A stretch of 11,599 bases of DNA. Origin: Thermomonas sp. (GTDB lineage: Bacteria > Pseudomonadota > Gammaproteobacteria > Xanthomonadales > Xanthomonadaceae). The notes beneath the pieces were generated by a model. The model searched no databases. It had not been told where the DNA came from and worked only from the letters and a program-made list of their open reading frames with translations. The position numbers and the translations under genes were made by a program. Every line of letters starts with the position of its first letter. Position 1 is the stretch's first letter. The stretch lies in assembly GCA_024711415.1 (NCBI GenBank), contig JANJSW010000178.1:1-11599 (forward strand). Direction: 5' to 3'. Below are positions 1-7,455 of this stretch, piece after piece.

Positions 1-630
1 GAAATCCAGCCCCGGCCGGTCGGTCATCGGCCGTGAGAATCTGAATTTTCCCGGCACGCCCTGCTCGGCCAGCTTGGCCAGCTGCGGCCCGCCCGGATAC
101 GGCAGGCCCATCATCTTGGCGGTCTTGTCGAAGGCCTCGCCGGCGGCGTCGTCCAGGGTTTCACCCAGCAGCCGGTAGCTGCCGATCGCATCCACCGCCA
201 CCAGCTGGGTATGCCCGCCGGACACCAGCAAGGCCACGAACGGCGGTTGCGGCGCGTCTTCTTCGATCAGCGGCGCCAGCAGGTGGCCTTCCATGTGGTG
301 CACGCCGATCGCCGGCACGTCCAGCGCCCACGCCAGCGAGCGGGCCACGCCCGCGCCGACCAGCAGCGCGCCCACCAGGCCGGGCCCGGCGGTATAGGCC
401 ACGCCGTCGATGTCGGCGGTGGACAGGCCGGCGTCGGCCAGGGTCTGGCGGATCAGCGGCAGCAGCTTGCGCACGTGGTCGCGGCTGGCCAGCTCCGGCA
501 CCACCCCGCCGTATTCGGCGTGCAGGGCGATCTGGCTGTAGACCGCATGGGCGCGCAGACCGCCTGCGCCGGTGTCGTAGACCGCGACGCCGGTTTCGTC
601 GCAGGAGGATTCGATGCCGAGGACGTTCAT
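1..630 (-). CDS. tsaD: tRNA N6-adenosine threonylcarbamoyltransferase TsaD (partial, C-terminus outside window)
   Basis: TsaD (formerly Gcp/YgjD) is the cytosolic enzyme that, with TsaB and TsaE, transfers the threonylcarbamoyl group from TC-AMP to A37 of tRNAs that read ANN codons, giving t6A. The first 210 residues are present; family members have about 340, so roughly the last 130, including the late metal-binding Asp, lie beyond the left edge. Visible marks are the N-terminal [10 protein letters not shown] (residues 5-14), the metal-binding HMEGH (H112 and H116), the ASKHA-type SGGHT (137-141) and GEAFDK (164-169). The ATG at 630 gives the usual family N-terminus. Its ribosome-binding site is poor: a GGGGG run touches the start codon. 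The gene diverges from rpsU across 90 bp, and I found no convincing promoter facing tsaD. Identity is certain from the motifs. Confidence 0.97.
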   Translation of the reverse strand, partial: MNVLGIESSCDETGVAVYDTGAGGLRAHAVYSQIALHAEYGGVVPELASRDHVRKLLPLIRQTLADAGLSTADIDGVAYTAGPGLVGALLVGAGVARSLAWALDVPAIGVHHMEGHLLAPLIEEDAPQPPFVALLVSGGHTQLVAVDAIGSYRLLGETLDDAAGEAFDKTAKMMGLPYPGGPQLAKLAEQGVPGKFRFSRPMTDRPGLDF

Positions 631-639
631 CCCCCTATC

Positions 640-669
640 TTGCGCCGAAACCAGGGCTGCTGCTATCAT
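640..669 (+). promoter_or_regulatory. Sigma70-type promoter of rpsU with extended -10
   Basis: TTGCGC at 640-645 and TATCAT at 664-669 are separated by 18 bp. A TGC directly before the -10 hexamer (661-663) makes an extended -10 element. Transcription would start near 676, leaving a leader of about 45 nt before rpsU. It lies in the divergent gap with tsaD and faces rpsU. The call rests on hexamer match and position only. Confidence 0.6.
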
Positions 670-676
670 GCGCGGC

Positions 677-696
677 TCGCCCACTTGTCCGGGCGA
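677..696 (+). promoter_or_regulatory. Hairpin in the rpsU leader
   Basis: TCGCCC (677-682) pairs with GGGCGA (691-696) around an 8-nt loop, at the predicted 5' end of the rpsU transcript. It may stabilise the 5' end or take part in bS21 autoregulation. The stem is short and could be chance in GC-rich DNA. It leaves the weak GAG ribosome-binding site at 710-712 free. Confidence 0.3.
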
Positions 697-720
697 ATTC
701 TCCAGCCACGAGATTCCCCG

Positions 721-936
721 ATGCCCAGCGTCAAAGTCCGCGAAAACGAACCCTTTGAATTTGCCCTGCGCCGCTTCAAGCGCACCTGCGAAAAGGCCGG
801 CGTGCTGGCCGAGACCCGCAAGCGCGAGTTCTACGAGAAGCCGACCCAGGAGCGCAAGCGCAAGGCTGCCGCCGCGGTGAAGCGCCAGGCGCGCCGCAGC
901 TCGCGCGACGTCACCAAGCGCCAGCGCCTGTACTGA
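721..936 (+). CDS. rpsU: 30S ribosomal protein bS21
   Basis: bS21 is a small basic protein of the 30S subunit platform, near the anti-Shine-Dalgarno end of 16S rRNA, and is needed for efficient initiation on many mRNAs. The 71-aa product has the usual family length. It opens with [20 protein letters not shown], carries FYEKP in the middle and ends in a highly basic tail rich in Arg and Lys, as in other gammaproteobacteria. The ATG at 721 is fixed by that N-terminus; the longer upstream frame is not part of the gene. A weak GAG motif sits 8 nt before the start. The gene has its own upstream promoter and is followed by a strong hairpin terminator, so much of its transcription should be separate from yqeY and dnaG, in keeping with the higher demand for a ribosomal protein. 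Confidence 0.98.
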   Translation: MPSVKVRENEPFEFALRRFKRTCEKAGVLAETRKREFYEKPTQERKRKAAAAVKRQARRSSRDVTKRQRLY

Positions 937-955
937 GCGCGGTGGTTGGCTGCGG

Positions 956-986
956 AAGCCGGCACGCGCAAGCGTGGCCGGCTTTT
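956..986 (+). terminator. Intrinsic terminator after rpsU
   Basis: AAGCCGGC-ACGC (956-967) pairs with GCGT-GCCGGCTT (972-984) with one bulged G (976), closing on a GCAA tetraloop, and runs into TTTT (983-986) and further T-rich sequence. It starts 20 nt after the rpsU stop. It should end most rpsU transcripts; whether some read through to yqeY is unknown. Confidence 0.8.
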
Positions 987-1035
987 CGCGTTTCTGCATC
1001 CCCGCTTTGATGAAACACGCCCGATGGAGCACGCC

Positions 1036-1479
1036 ATGAGCCTCAAGCAGCAGCTCACCGATGACATGAAGGCCGCGATGAAGGCCGGCGAGAAGGATCG
1101 CCTGGCCGTGATCCGCCTGATCAACGCCGCCATCAAGCAGAAGGAAGTCGACGAGCGCGTGGAGATGACCGACGCGCTGGTCTTGGCCGTGCTGGAAAAG
1201 ATGGTCAAGCAGCGCAAGGACTCCATTACCCAGTACGAAGCCGCCGCCCGCGAGGATCTCGCCGCGGTGGAGCGCTACGAGTTGGGCGTGATCGATGCCT
1301 ACCTGCCGGCCAAGCTGGACGAGGCCGCGATCCTGGCCGAGATCGACAAGGCGATTGCCGCCACCGGCGCGGCCTCCGCCGCCGACATGGGCAAGCTGAT
1401 GGGCGTGCTGAAGCCCGCGCTGGCCGGCCAGGCCGACATGGGCCTGGTGTCGAAGCTGGTCAAGCAGAAGCTCGGCTGA
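1036..1479 (+). CDS. yqeY: GatB/YqeY domain protein
   Basis: This 147-aa cytosolic protein belongs to the YqeY family, which matches the C-terminal tRNA-binding tail of the GatB subunit of Asp/Glu-tRNA amidotransferase. The exact role of the stand-alone form is not settled. The N-terminus [20 protein letters not shown] and the following IKQKEVDER (residues 34-42) are the family signature. The rest is helical, with [10 protein letters not shown] in the middle and the GatB-like [10 protein letters not shown] and LVKQKLG near the end. I chose the ATG at 1036 over the in-frame ATG at 1024 because GGAG at 1026-1029 lies 6 nt before it and the family begins with MSL. It sits between rpsU and dnaG, as in many proteobacteria. 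No clear promoter is visible between the rpsU terminator and this gene. Confidence 0.95.
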   Translation: MSLKQQLTDDMKAAMKAGEKDRLAVIRLINAAIKQKEVDERVEMTDALVLAVLEKMVKQRKDSITQYEAAAREDLAAVERYELGVIDAYLPAKLDEAAILAEIDKAIAATGAASAADMGKLMGVLKPALAGQADMGLVSKLVKQKLG

Positions 1480-1492
1480 GACGCCCCGCGCC

Positions 1493-1515
1493 TCCGCCGG
1501 CGGTGTGCCGGCGGA
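1493..1515 (+). other. Strong hairpin between yqeY and the acetyltransferase gene
   Basis: TCCGCCGGC (1493-1501) pairs perfectly with GCCGGCGGA (1507-1515) around the loop GGTGT. CCCCG (1484-1488) and CGGGG (1517-1521) can extend the stem past an internal loop. No T-run follows, so this is not a standard intrinsic terminator. It could protect the yqeY 3' end or lower downstream expression. It ends about 30 nt before the ribosome-binding site of the next gene. Confidence 0.5.
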
Positions 1516-1556
1516 TCGGGGATGATGTCCATCCCGGCGCCATCCCGAGGACCACC

Positions 1557-2060
1557 ATGCCAGCCACCACGCCCGTGCTCTCGATCCGCCCGGCCACGGC
1601 CGACGACGTGCCGCTGATCCGCCAGCTCATCGCCGAGCTGGCCGACTACGAACGGCTGGCGCACGCCGCGGTGGCCACCGACGCCGACCTGCGCGCGCAG
1701 CTGTTCGGTGAGCGCCCCGCTGCCGAGGTGCTGATCGGGGAGTTGGATGGCGAGCCGGCCGGCTTCGCCCTGTTCTTCCACAACTTCAGCACCTTCCTCG
1801 GCAAGCGCGGCCTGTACCTCGAGGATCTGTTCGTGCGCCCGGCCGCACGCGGCGCCGGCCTCGGCAAGCACTTGATGGCCGCGCTGGCGCGCATCGCCGT
1901 GCAGCGCGACTGCGGCCGCTTCGAATGGAGCGTGCTGGACTGGAACGCCCCTGCCATCGGCTTCTACCGCAGCATCGGCGCCGCAGGCATGGACGAGTGG
2001 ACCGTGCAGCGGCTGGAGGGCGCCGCGCTGCACGCGTTGGCCGCCCGCGACGAGCTGTGA
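1557..2060 (+). CDS. GNAT-family N-acetyltransferase (SSAT-like)
   Basis: A 167-aa single-domain enzyme that should move an acetyl group from acetyl-CoA to an amine. The acetyl-CoA pyrophosphate-binding motif RGAGLG is at residues 98-103, following LEDLFVRP (88-95). The [14 protein letters not shown] segment (129-142) holds Tyr137, at the usual general-acid position. The early [13 protein letters not shown] (70-82) and the LEDLFV block resemble the diamine (spermidine/spermine) and thialysine acetyltransferase branch, so a small polyamine or amino-acid amine is a reasonable guess; the true substrate is unknown. The ATG at 1557 is chosen because GAGG at 1547-1550 lies 6 nt upstream; a longer GTG start at 1503 would begin inside the hairpin. 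It ends 21 nt before dnaG and is probably cotranscribed with it. Confidence 0.9.
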   Translation: MPATTPVLSIRPATADDVPLIRQLIAELADYERLAHAAVATDADLRAQLFGERPAAEVLIGELDGEPAGFALFFHNFSTFLGKRGLYLEDLFVRPAARGAGLGKHLMAALARIAVQRDCGRFEWSVLDWNAPAIGFYRSIGAAGMDEWTVQRLEGAALHALAARDEL

Positions 2061-2081
2061 GCCGGGCCACCGCCTGATCCG

Positions 2082-3806
2082 ATGGCCCGCATCCCCGACG
2101 CCTTCATCGACGATCTCCTCGCCCGCTCCGACATCGTCGAAGTGGTCGGCGCGCGGGTGCCGCTGAAGCGGCAGGGCAAGGAATACGCGGCGCGCTGCCC
2201 GTTCCACGACGAGCGCAGCGCCAGCTTCACGGTGTCGCCGACCAAGCAGTTCTACCACTGCTTCGGCTGCGGCGCGCACGGCACCGCGATCAGCTTCCTG
2301 ATGCAGTACGACCGGCTGGAATTCCTCGATGCGGTCGAGGAACTGGCCCGGCGCGTCGGCCTGGAAGTGCCGCGCGATACCGCACAGCGAAACGCCAATC
2401 CCGAGACCCGCGACCTGTACGGCGCGATGGAAGCGGCCTCCACCTTCTTCCGCACCCAGCTGGCGCGCAGCGACAAGGCGCGTGCCTACGTGGACAAGCG
2501 CGGCATCGCCGCGGAGATCGTCGAGCGCTATGCCATCGGCTACGCGCCGGACGGCTTCTCCGGACTGCGCGACGCGTTGGGCACCGACCCGCAGCGCATG
2601 CAGCTGCTGGAGCGTGGCGGGCTGTTCTCGAAGAACGACAAGGGCCACGTCTACGACAAGTTCCGCGACCGGCTGATGTTCCCGATCCACGATCGGCGCG
2701 GGCGCACGATCGCCTTCGGCGGCCGGGTCATCGACCCCGAGGATTCGCCGAAGTACCTCAACTCGCCTGAAACCGCGCTGTTCCACAAGGGTCGCGAGCT
2801 GTACGGGCTGTGGCAGGCCAAGCAGGCCAACCAGAAGCTGGAACGGCTGATCGTGGTCGAGGGCTACATGGACGTGGTGGCGCTGGCCCAGTACGGCGTG
2901 TCGCAGGCAGTGGCCACGCTGGGCACCGCGACCACGCCGGACCACGCCGAGCTGCTGTTCCGCAACGCACCGGACGTGTATTTCTGCTTCGACGGCGACC
3001 GCGCCGGCCGCAGCGCCGCGTGGAAAGCGCTGGAGTCGGTGCTGCCGCGGATGAAGGATGGCCGGCAGGCGCTGTTCCTGTTCCTGCCCGACGGCGAGGA
3101 CCCGGATTCGCTGGTGCGCCGCGAGGGCGTAGCCGGCTTCGACGCGCGCCTGCGCGATGCCACCCCGCTGTCGGAGTTCTTCTTCGCCCAGATGTCGGCG
3201 GACGTGAACCTGGGAAGCCTCGACGGCAAGGCGCGCCTGGCCGAGCGCTGCAAGCCGCTGCTGGCGCAGATCCCCGACGGCGCCTTCGGCGACCTGATGC
3301 GCCAGCGCCTGACCGAACTCACCGGCGTCGGCGCACGCGCCAGCGCGCAGCAGGCCCAAGCGCCCGTGCAGCGTGCGAACCGCGGCGGCCCCGCGCAGAA
3401 GCCCAGCCTGGTGCGTGCAGCCATCACCCACCTGCTGCACCGCCCCGCCTTCGCGCTGGAGCTGCAGCCGCCCTACCGCTTCGCCACGCTGCGCCAGCCC
3501 GGCATCGAGCTGCTGTCCGAGCTGGTGCTGCTGGTGCGTGAACGCCCGGACATCACCACCGGGGCGCTGCTGGAACACTTCGAAGGCCGCGACGAACTGG
3601 CGGCGCTGCAGAAGCTCGCCGTGCTGGAGCTGCCGGGCGAGGAGCCCGACCTGCGCATGGAGTTCACCGACGCAATCGGCCAGCTGGAAAAGCAGGTGCA
3701 GCAGCAGCGCATCGAGGAACTGCAGCAGCAGCAACGCGACGGCGCCTTGGGCGATGCGGACAAGCAGGAATTGCGCGCCCTGCTGCAGGCGATGCTGCAG
3801 CGCTGA
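2082..3806 (+). CDS. dnaG: DNA primase DnaG
   Basis: DnaG lays down RNA primers at the replication fork and is recruited by the DnaB helicase. The 574-aa product is close to the E. coli length of 581. The N-terminal CHC2 zinc-binding domain has ligands C39, H42, C60 and C63. The catalytic core carries the TOPRIM residues E260 (in VVEGYMD) and D304/D306 (in DGDRAG), which bind the metals. A Gln/Ala-rich hinge near residues 420-440 leads to the C-terminal helicase-binding domain, which ends in a Gln-rich helical stretch (about 535-550). The ATG at 2082 gives the usual MARIPDAFIDDLL start, but no good ribosome-binding site precedes it, so translation may depend on the acetyltransferase gene ending 21 nt upstream. 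Its stop lies 3 nt from the convergent ada-like gene. rpoD, often next to dnaG, is not here. Confidence 0.98.
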   Translation: MARIPDAFIDDLLARSDIVEVVGARVPLKRQGKEYAARCPFHDERSASFTVSPTKQFYHCFGCGAHGTAISFLMQYDRLEFLDAVEELARRVGLEVPRDTAQRNANPETRDLYGAMEAASTFFRTQLARSDKARAYVDKRGIAAEIVERYAIGYAPDGFSGLRDALGTDPQRMQLLERGGLFSKNDKGHVYDKFRDRLMFPIHDRRGRTIAFGGRVIDPEDSPKYLNSPETALFHKGRELYGLWQAKQANQKLERLIVVEGYMDVVALAQYGVSQAVATLGTATTPDHAELLFRNAPDVYFCFDGDRAGRSAAWKALESVLPRMKDGRQALFLFLPDGEDPDSLVRREGVAGFDARLRDATPLSEFFFAQMSADVNLGSLDGKARLAERCKPLLAQIPDGAFGDLMRQRLTELTGVGARASAQQAQAPVQRANRGGPAQKPSLVRAAITHLLHRPAFALELQPPYRFATLRQPGIELLSELVLLVRERPDITTGALLEHFEGRDELAALQKLAVLELPGEEPDLRMEFTDAIGQLEKQVQQQRIEELQQQQRDGALGDADKQELRALLQAMLQR

Positions 3807-3809
3807 AAT

Positions 3810-4661
3810 TCACTCCGCGCCGCGCTCGCGCGCCAGCAGCTGCTGTTTGCGCGATATGCCCCAGCGATAGCCGGACAGCGCGCCGTCGCTGCGCACCACC
3901 CGATGGCAGGGGATCGCCACCGCCAGGGTGTTGGCCGCGCAGGCCTGCGCCACCGCGCGCACGGAAGTCGGCCTGCCGATGCGGGCGGCGATCTCGGCAT
4001 AGCTCACCGTCTCGCCCGCCGGCACCTTGCGCAGCGCCTCCCAGACCCGCTGCTGGAACGCGGTGCCGCGGATGTCCAGCGGCAGGTCCAGGCCCAGCCG
4101 CGGCGCTTCCACGAAACCGACCACCTGCGCCACCAGCTGCTCGAACCCGCCGTCGCCACCCACCAGCTCCGCCCGCGGGAACCGCTCCTGCAGTTCCCGC
4201 AACAATGCCTCGGGATCATCGCCCAGCGAGATCGCGCACAGGCCGCGCCCGCTGCGCGCCACCAGCAGCGCACCCAGCGCGCTCTGCGCGATGGCGAACA
4301 TGATCCGCGCATCGGCGCCGCCGTCGCGGTACTGCGCGGGCTTCATGCCCAGCAGTGCGTCGGCGCTGTCGTAGAAGCGGCTGCAGGCGTTGAAGCCGGC
4401 ATCGAACGCGGCATCGACGACCCGCGTGCCCGGCCTGGCCAGCGCATCGCGCAGCGCCTTGCCGCGCTGCGCCTGCGCGTAGGCGCGAGGCGTCACCCCC
4501 GTGATGGCCTTGAACAGGCGGTGAAATTGGTGCGGACCGAGCCCCGCCTCGCGCGCCAGCGCATCCAGCGCAGGCGGTGTTTCGGCCTGTTCGATGCGCC
4601 GGCAGGCGGCGGCGACCAGGGCGGCATCGCGGCGGGCTTTGGCGGTGGAGGAAGCTTGCAT
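3810..4661 (-). CDS. ada: Ada-type O6-methylguanine-DNA methyltransferase with AraC-type HTH, lacking the N-terminal sensor domain
   Basis: This 283-aa protein joins an AraC-type DNA-binding region (about residues 15-112, two helix-turn-helix units) to an O6-alkylguanine methyltransferase domain (about 117-283). The methyltransferase domain moves the methyl group from O6-methylguanine to its own Cys252 in PCHRVV; ACAANT before it and SGYRWG after it match the E. coli Ada C-terminal half. The zinc/Cys domain that in E. coli Ada takes methyl from phosphotriesters and switches on transcription is absent, so it either regulates by another route or is mainly a repair enzyme. I chose the ATG at 4661; a GTG at 4694 would add 11 residues, and neither has a clear ribosome-binding site. 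It lies 60 nt downstream of alkB on the same strand with no terminator between, so the two are likely cotranscribed. Confidence 0.9.
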   Translation of the reverse strand: MQASSTAKARRDAALVAAACRRIEQAETPPALDALAREAGLGPHQFHRLFKAITGVTPRAYAQAQRGKALRDALARPGTRVVDAAFDAGFNACSRFYDSADALLGMKPAQYRDGGADARIMFAIAQSALGALLVARSGRGLCAISLGDDPEALLRELQERFPRAELVGGDGGFEQLVAQVVGFVEAPRLGLDLPLDIRGTAFQQRVWEALRKVPAGETVSYAEIAARIGRPTSVRAVAQACAANTLAVAIPCHRVVRSDGALSGYRWGISRKQQLLARERGAE

Positions 4662-4721
4662 GGCGCCACTGTAGTCCGGCCCCGCGCGGCGCACATCCCG
4701 GTTCTTGCGCAGTGCGGAGGG

Positions 4722-5366
4722 TCAGCGCACCTTGCGGAAGGTCAGGTTGAGCCGATATCCGCCGGTATCGGGATGCAGGCCCGGCGGTACCGGCAGCACA
4801 CCGTGGAAGCGCATGCGGTCCGCCCCGCCCCAGACCACCACGTCACCGTGTATGAGCGGCACCCGCACGGTCCTGTCACCGCGCGCGAAGCCGCCGAACA
4901 GGAAGGTGGCCGGCAGCCCCAGCGACACCGAGACGATCGGCGCCACCCGATCGTCTTCGTCGCGATCCTGGTGCAGCGACAGGCGGGTGCCCGGCGCGTA
5001 GCGATTGACCAGGCAGGCATCGGGCCGGAAGCCGGGAAACCCCGCCGCTTCCGCGGCTTCGCCGGCGAGGGCCAGGAAGGCCGGCGGAAACGCCGGCCAC
5101 GCCTGCCCCGTCTGCGGATCGACGGCGTCGTAACGGTAGCCACGTCGATCGCTGCACCAGCCGAAGCGGCCGCAGTTGGTCATCGCCACCTGCATCACGT
5201 GGCCGCCCGGCGTGACCAGATGGCGGAACGGGGCGGCGGCGGTGACCGTCCCGATTCCGGCCAGCAGTCCGTCCGCGAACGGCAGCGCGTAGCCGTGCAG
5301 CACGCAGGCCTGCGGCCCCAGCGCGGTGCTCCGGCCCCGTGCCTGCGCGGCGAACAGGTCGCTCAC
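4722..5366 (-). CDS. alkB: DNA oxidative demethylase AlkB
   Basis: AlkB is a cytosolic Fe(II)/2-oxoglutarate dioxygenase that removes methyl lesions such as 1-methyladenine and 3-methylcytosine from DNA and RNA by oxidation. The 214-aa product is nearly the E. coli length (216) and aligns along its whole length. Iron ligands are H132 and D134 (in LHQDRDE) and H188 (in FHGV). The 2-oxoglutarate-binding arginines are R205 and R211 (in YRLNLTFR). Other conserved blocks are AMTNCG (61-66), NRYAPG (121-126) and SVSLGLPA (146-153). The GTG start at 5366 gives SDLFA, as in the E. coli N-terminus. It overlaps the ctaB stop in a GTGA. GGAG lies 14 nt upstream, too far to be ideal, so coupling to ctaB translation is likely. 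It is followed by the ada-like gene. Confidence 0.96.
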   Translation of the reverse strand: MSDLFAAQARGRSTALGPQACVLHGYALPFADGLLAGIGTVTAAAPFRHLVTPGGHVMQVAMTNCGRFGWCSDRRGYRYDAVDPQTGQAWPAFPPAFLALAGEAAEAAGFPGFRPDACLVNRYAPGTRLSLHQDRDEDDRVAPIVSVSLGLPATFLFGGFARGDRTVRVPLIHGDVVVWGGADRMRFHGVLPVPPGLHPDTGGYRLNLTFRKVR

Positions 5367-6292
5367 GGCGCTGGCGCGAACTCCAGCGCCGGCACGGCGT
5401 CGAACAGCGGCAACAACCAGTGGTCGACCAGCAGGAAAGCGAACAGCGCCATCAGGTAGACGATGGAGTAGCGGAAGGTGCGCATGGCGAAGAACTCGTC
5501 CGGCGGATCCAGCAGCTTCCACGCGTACCACAGGAACACCGCGCCCAGCACCAGCGCGCCGGCGAGGTAGAACACACCGCTCATGCGGGTGACCCAGGGC
5601 AGCACCGTCACCACCACCAGCAGCACCGTGTAGAGCAGGATCTGCCAGCGCGTGTAGGTCACCCCGTGGGTCACCGGCAGCATCGGCACCAGCGCACGCG
5701 AATAGTCCTCGCGACGGAAGATCGCCAGCGCCCAGAAATGCGGCGGCGTCCACACGAAGATGATCAGCACCAGCAGCAGCGCGTGCGCCCAGTCCCATTC
5801 GCGCTGCATGCCGGTCACGGCCGCCCAGCCCAGCAGCGGCGGCACCGCACCGGCGAGGCCGCCGATCACGATGTTCTGCGGCGTGGCGCGCTTGAGGAAG
5901 CCGGTGTAGATGATGGCGTAGCCGATCAGCCCGGCGAAGCTCAGCAGCGCGCAGATCCAGTTGACCCACAGCACCAGGATCGCCATCGACAGCGCGCCCA
6001 GCAGCAGGGCGAAGCCCAGTACCTGTCCCGGCCGCAGCGTGCCGGTGGCCAACGGACGTTCGGCGGTGCGCGCCATCAGTTTGTCGATGCGCGAATCCAG
6101 CAGGTGGTTGATCGCCGCGGCGCTGGCCGCGGCCATCCAGATGCCGATGCTTCCGGCCAGCAACCGCGACCACGGCCATGCCTCGCCGGGACGGATCGCC
6201 AGCAGCATGCCGATGACCGCGGTGAACACGATCAGCGCCACGATCCGCGGCTTGGTCACCGCCCAGTATTGCGACCAGCGCGGTCCGGCCAT
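5363..6292 (-). CDS. ctaB: Protohaem IX farnesyltransferase (haem O synthase)
   Basis: CtaB (CyoE/Cox10) is an inner-membrane UbiA-type prenyltransferase that adds a farnesyl group to haem B to make haem O, the precursor of haem A. The 309-aa product has about nine hydrophobic segments. The Asp-rich prenyl-diphosphate site is N62, D66, D70 (NHLLDSRID), followed by [10 protein letters not shown]. Later family blocks are [31 protein letters not shown] and [12 protein letters not shown]. The ATG at 6292 is supported by GGAGG about 7-8 nt upstream, inside the end of ctaA, whose stop lies 2 nt before this start. A longer reading frame reaching into ctaA has no family similarity. It works directly before CtaA in haem A synthesis, and its stop overlaps the alkB start. 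Confidence 0.97.
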   Translation of the reverse strand: MAGPRWSQYWAVTKPRIVALIVFTAVIGMLLAIRPGEAWPWSRLLAGSIGIWMAAASAAAINHLLDSRIDKLMARTAERPLATGTLRPGQVLGFALLLGALSMAILVLWVNWICALLSFAGLIGYAIIYTGFLKRATPQNIVIGGLAGAVPPLLGWAAVTGMQREWDWAHALLLVLIIFVWTPPHFWALAIFRREDYSRALVPMLPVTHGVTYTRWQILLYTVLLVVVTVLPWVTRMSGVFYLAGALVLGAVFLWYAWKLLDPPDEFFAMRTFRYSIVYLMALFAFLLVDHWLLPLFDAVPALEFAPAP

Positions 6293-6294
6293 GC

Positions 6295-7452
6295 TCAGGC
6301 CTCCGGCAGGCGCAGGCGCGCCAGCAGGGTGACCAGTACGAACAGCAGCGCCACTGCGCCGGCGTTGTGCAGCACCGCGATCTTCAGCGGCAGCGACAGC
6401 ACCACGTTGGCGATGCCCAGCCCGAACTGGATGCAGACCAGTGCCGCCAGCGTGCTGCCCCAGCCGCGCAGTCCGGGGATGCGCAGCAGGCGCACGGCCA
6501 TGAACAGCAGGTAGCAGGCCACCACCACCGCCATCATCCGGTGCGCCAGCTGGATCGCCACGCGCGCTGCGTTGTCGAGGATGCCGCCTTCGTAATCGAC
6601 GCCGATGCCGCGCCACAACACGAAGCCCTCGGCGAAATCATGCGCCGGCCACCAGGCACCGGCGCACTTCGGGAAATCGGTACCGCAAGCCAGCGCCGCG
6701 TAGTTGGCCGAGGTCCAGCCGCCCAGCGCGATCTGCACCGCCAGCAGCGCCAGGCCGACGCCCAGCAGCAGGCGCAGCTTGCGCGCATCGCCGCTGACGA
6801 TGGGAATGCCGGTGGCGCGCCATGCGATCCAGACCAGCAACGCGAACGTGGTCAGCCCGCCCACCAGATGCCCCATCACCACGATGGGCTTGAGCAGCCA
6901 GGTGACGGTCCACATGCCCAGCAGGGCCTGGAAGATGATCACCGCCAGGGTCAGGGTGCTGGCGCGCGCCAGATCGACGTTCGACCAGCGCAGCGCGCCG
7001 GCCAGCAGCAAGGCCTCGCCCACGACGGCCAGCACCGAGGCGGACACGTGCATGCCGCGCATGTACAGCGGGATCGCCACCGCCACCGCGGTGGCCGCGC
7101 CGATCACGTGCAGCCAGCCGCGCGGCCGCCGGCGCGTGGCCAGCAGGGCAAGCGACAGCACCAGCACGCCCAGCAGGCCGGCGATCATGCGGTGGAACTG
7201 CTCGCGCCAGGCCTTGCTCGGCTCCACCGGGCGGATCGCGGTGGCGACGTGGTCCACGACCTGGTCCGCATGCGTCGGCCATGCGGCCTTGCCGTAGCAG
7301 GTGGGCCAGTCCGGGCAGCTCAGGCCGGCGTTGGACAGCCGCACGAAGGCGCCGAACACGATCACGCAGGTCGCCAGCAGCACCGCCAGCCAGGCGATGC
7401 GGTGGAAATGGCGGTACAGATAGGAGGCTTGGGGGGTAGGCATTGCATTCAT
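6295..7452 (-). CDS. ctaA: Haem A synthase (Cox15/CtaA)
   Basis: CtaA is an inner-membrane haem protein that oxidises the C8 methyl of haem O to a formyl group, giving haem A for the oxidase. The 385-aa product has eight predicted membrane spans in two similar halves. The four conserved haem-ligand histidines are H87 (in EQFHRM), H195 (in VMGHLVGG), H304 (in LAHRMM) and H362 (in LHNAGA). E84, three residues before H87, is the catalytic glutamate of the family. Two loops carry cysteine pairs, C46/C52 and C256/C263, as in the bacterial disulfide-bearing class. The ATG at 7452 lies 3 nt after the preceding stop, with GAGG about 12 nt upstream; an ATG three codons later is also possible. It is tightly linked to ctaB. 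Confidence 0.96.
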   Translation of the reverse strand: MNAMPTPQASYLYRHFHRIAWLAVLLATCVIVFGAFVRLSNAGLSCPDWPTCYGKAAWPTHADQVVDHVATAIRPVEPSKAWREQFHRMIAGLLGVLVLSLALLATRRRPRGWLHVIGAATAVAVAIPLYMRGMHVSASVLAVVGEALLLAGALRWSNVDLARASTLTLAVIIFQALLGMWTVTWLLKPIVVMGHLVGGLTTFALLVWIAWRATGIPIVSGDARKLRLLLGVGLALLAVQIALGGWTSANYAALACGTDFPKCAGAWWPAHDFAEGFVLWRGIGVDYEGGILDNAARVAIQLAHRMMAVVVACYLLFMAVRLLRIPGLRGWGSTLAALVCIQFGLGIANVVLSLPLKIAVLHNAGAVALLFVLVTLLARLRLPEA

Positions 7453-7455
7453 GGG

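Noticed and set aside
211..936. Extended form of rpsU starting at 211
   Set aside because: The upstream part is antisense to tsaD and unlike bS21; the standard 71-aa protein starts at 721.
2850..3010. Possible break or frameshift in the TOPRIM part of dnaG
   Set aside because: Checked the frame: E260, D304 and D306 are all in place and the frame is continuous.
1299..3734. Very long (811-codon) open frame on the minus strand opposite yqeY, the acetyltransferase gene and dnaG
   Set aside because: The translation is rich in Gln, His, Arg and Ala with no domain, it covers three firmly identified + strand genes, and such mirror frames are expected in GC-rich coding DNA.
4662..4721. Possible Ada-box promoter between alkB and ada
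   Set aside because: Only a GCGCAA-like fragment and a weak TACAGT are present, with no matching -35; not enough to call a regulated promoter.
3903..5459. 518-codon + strand frame opposite ada and alkB
   Set aside because: Same composition bias, and both strands cannot sensibly be coding here when the minus strand gives full-length Ada-type and AlkB proteins.
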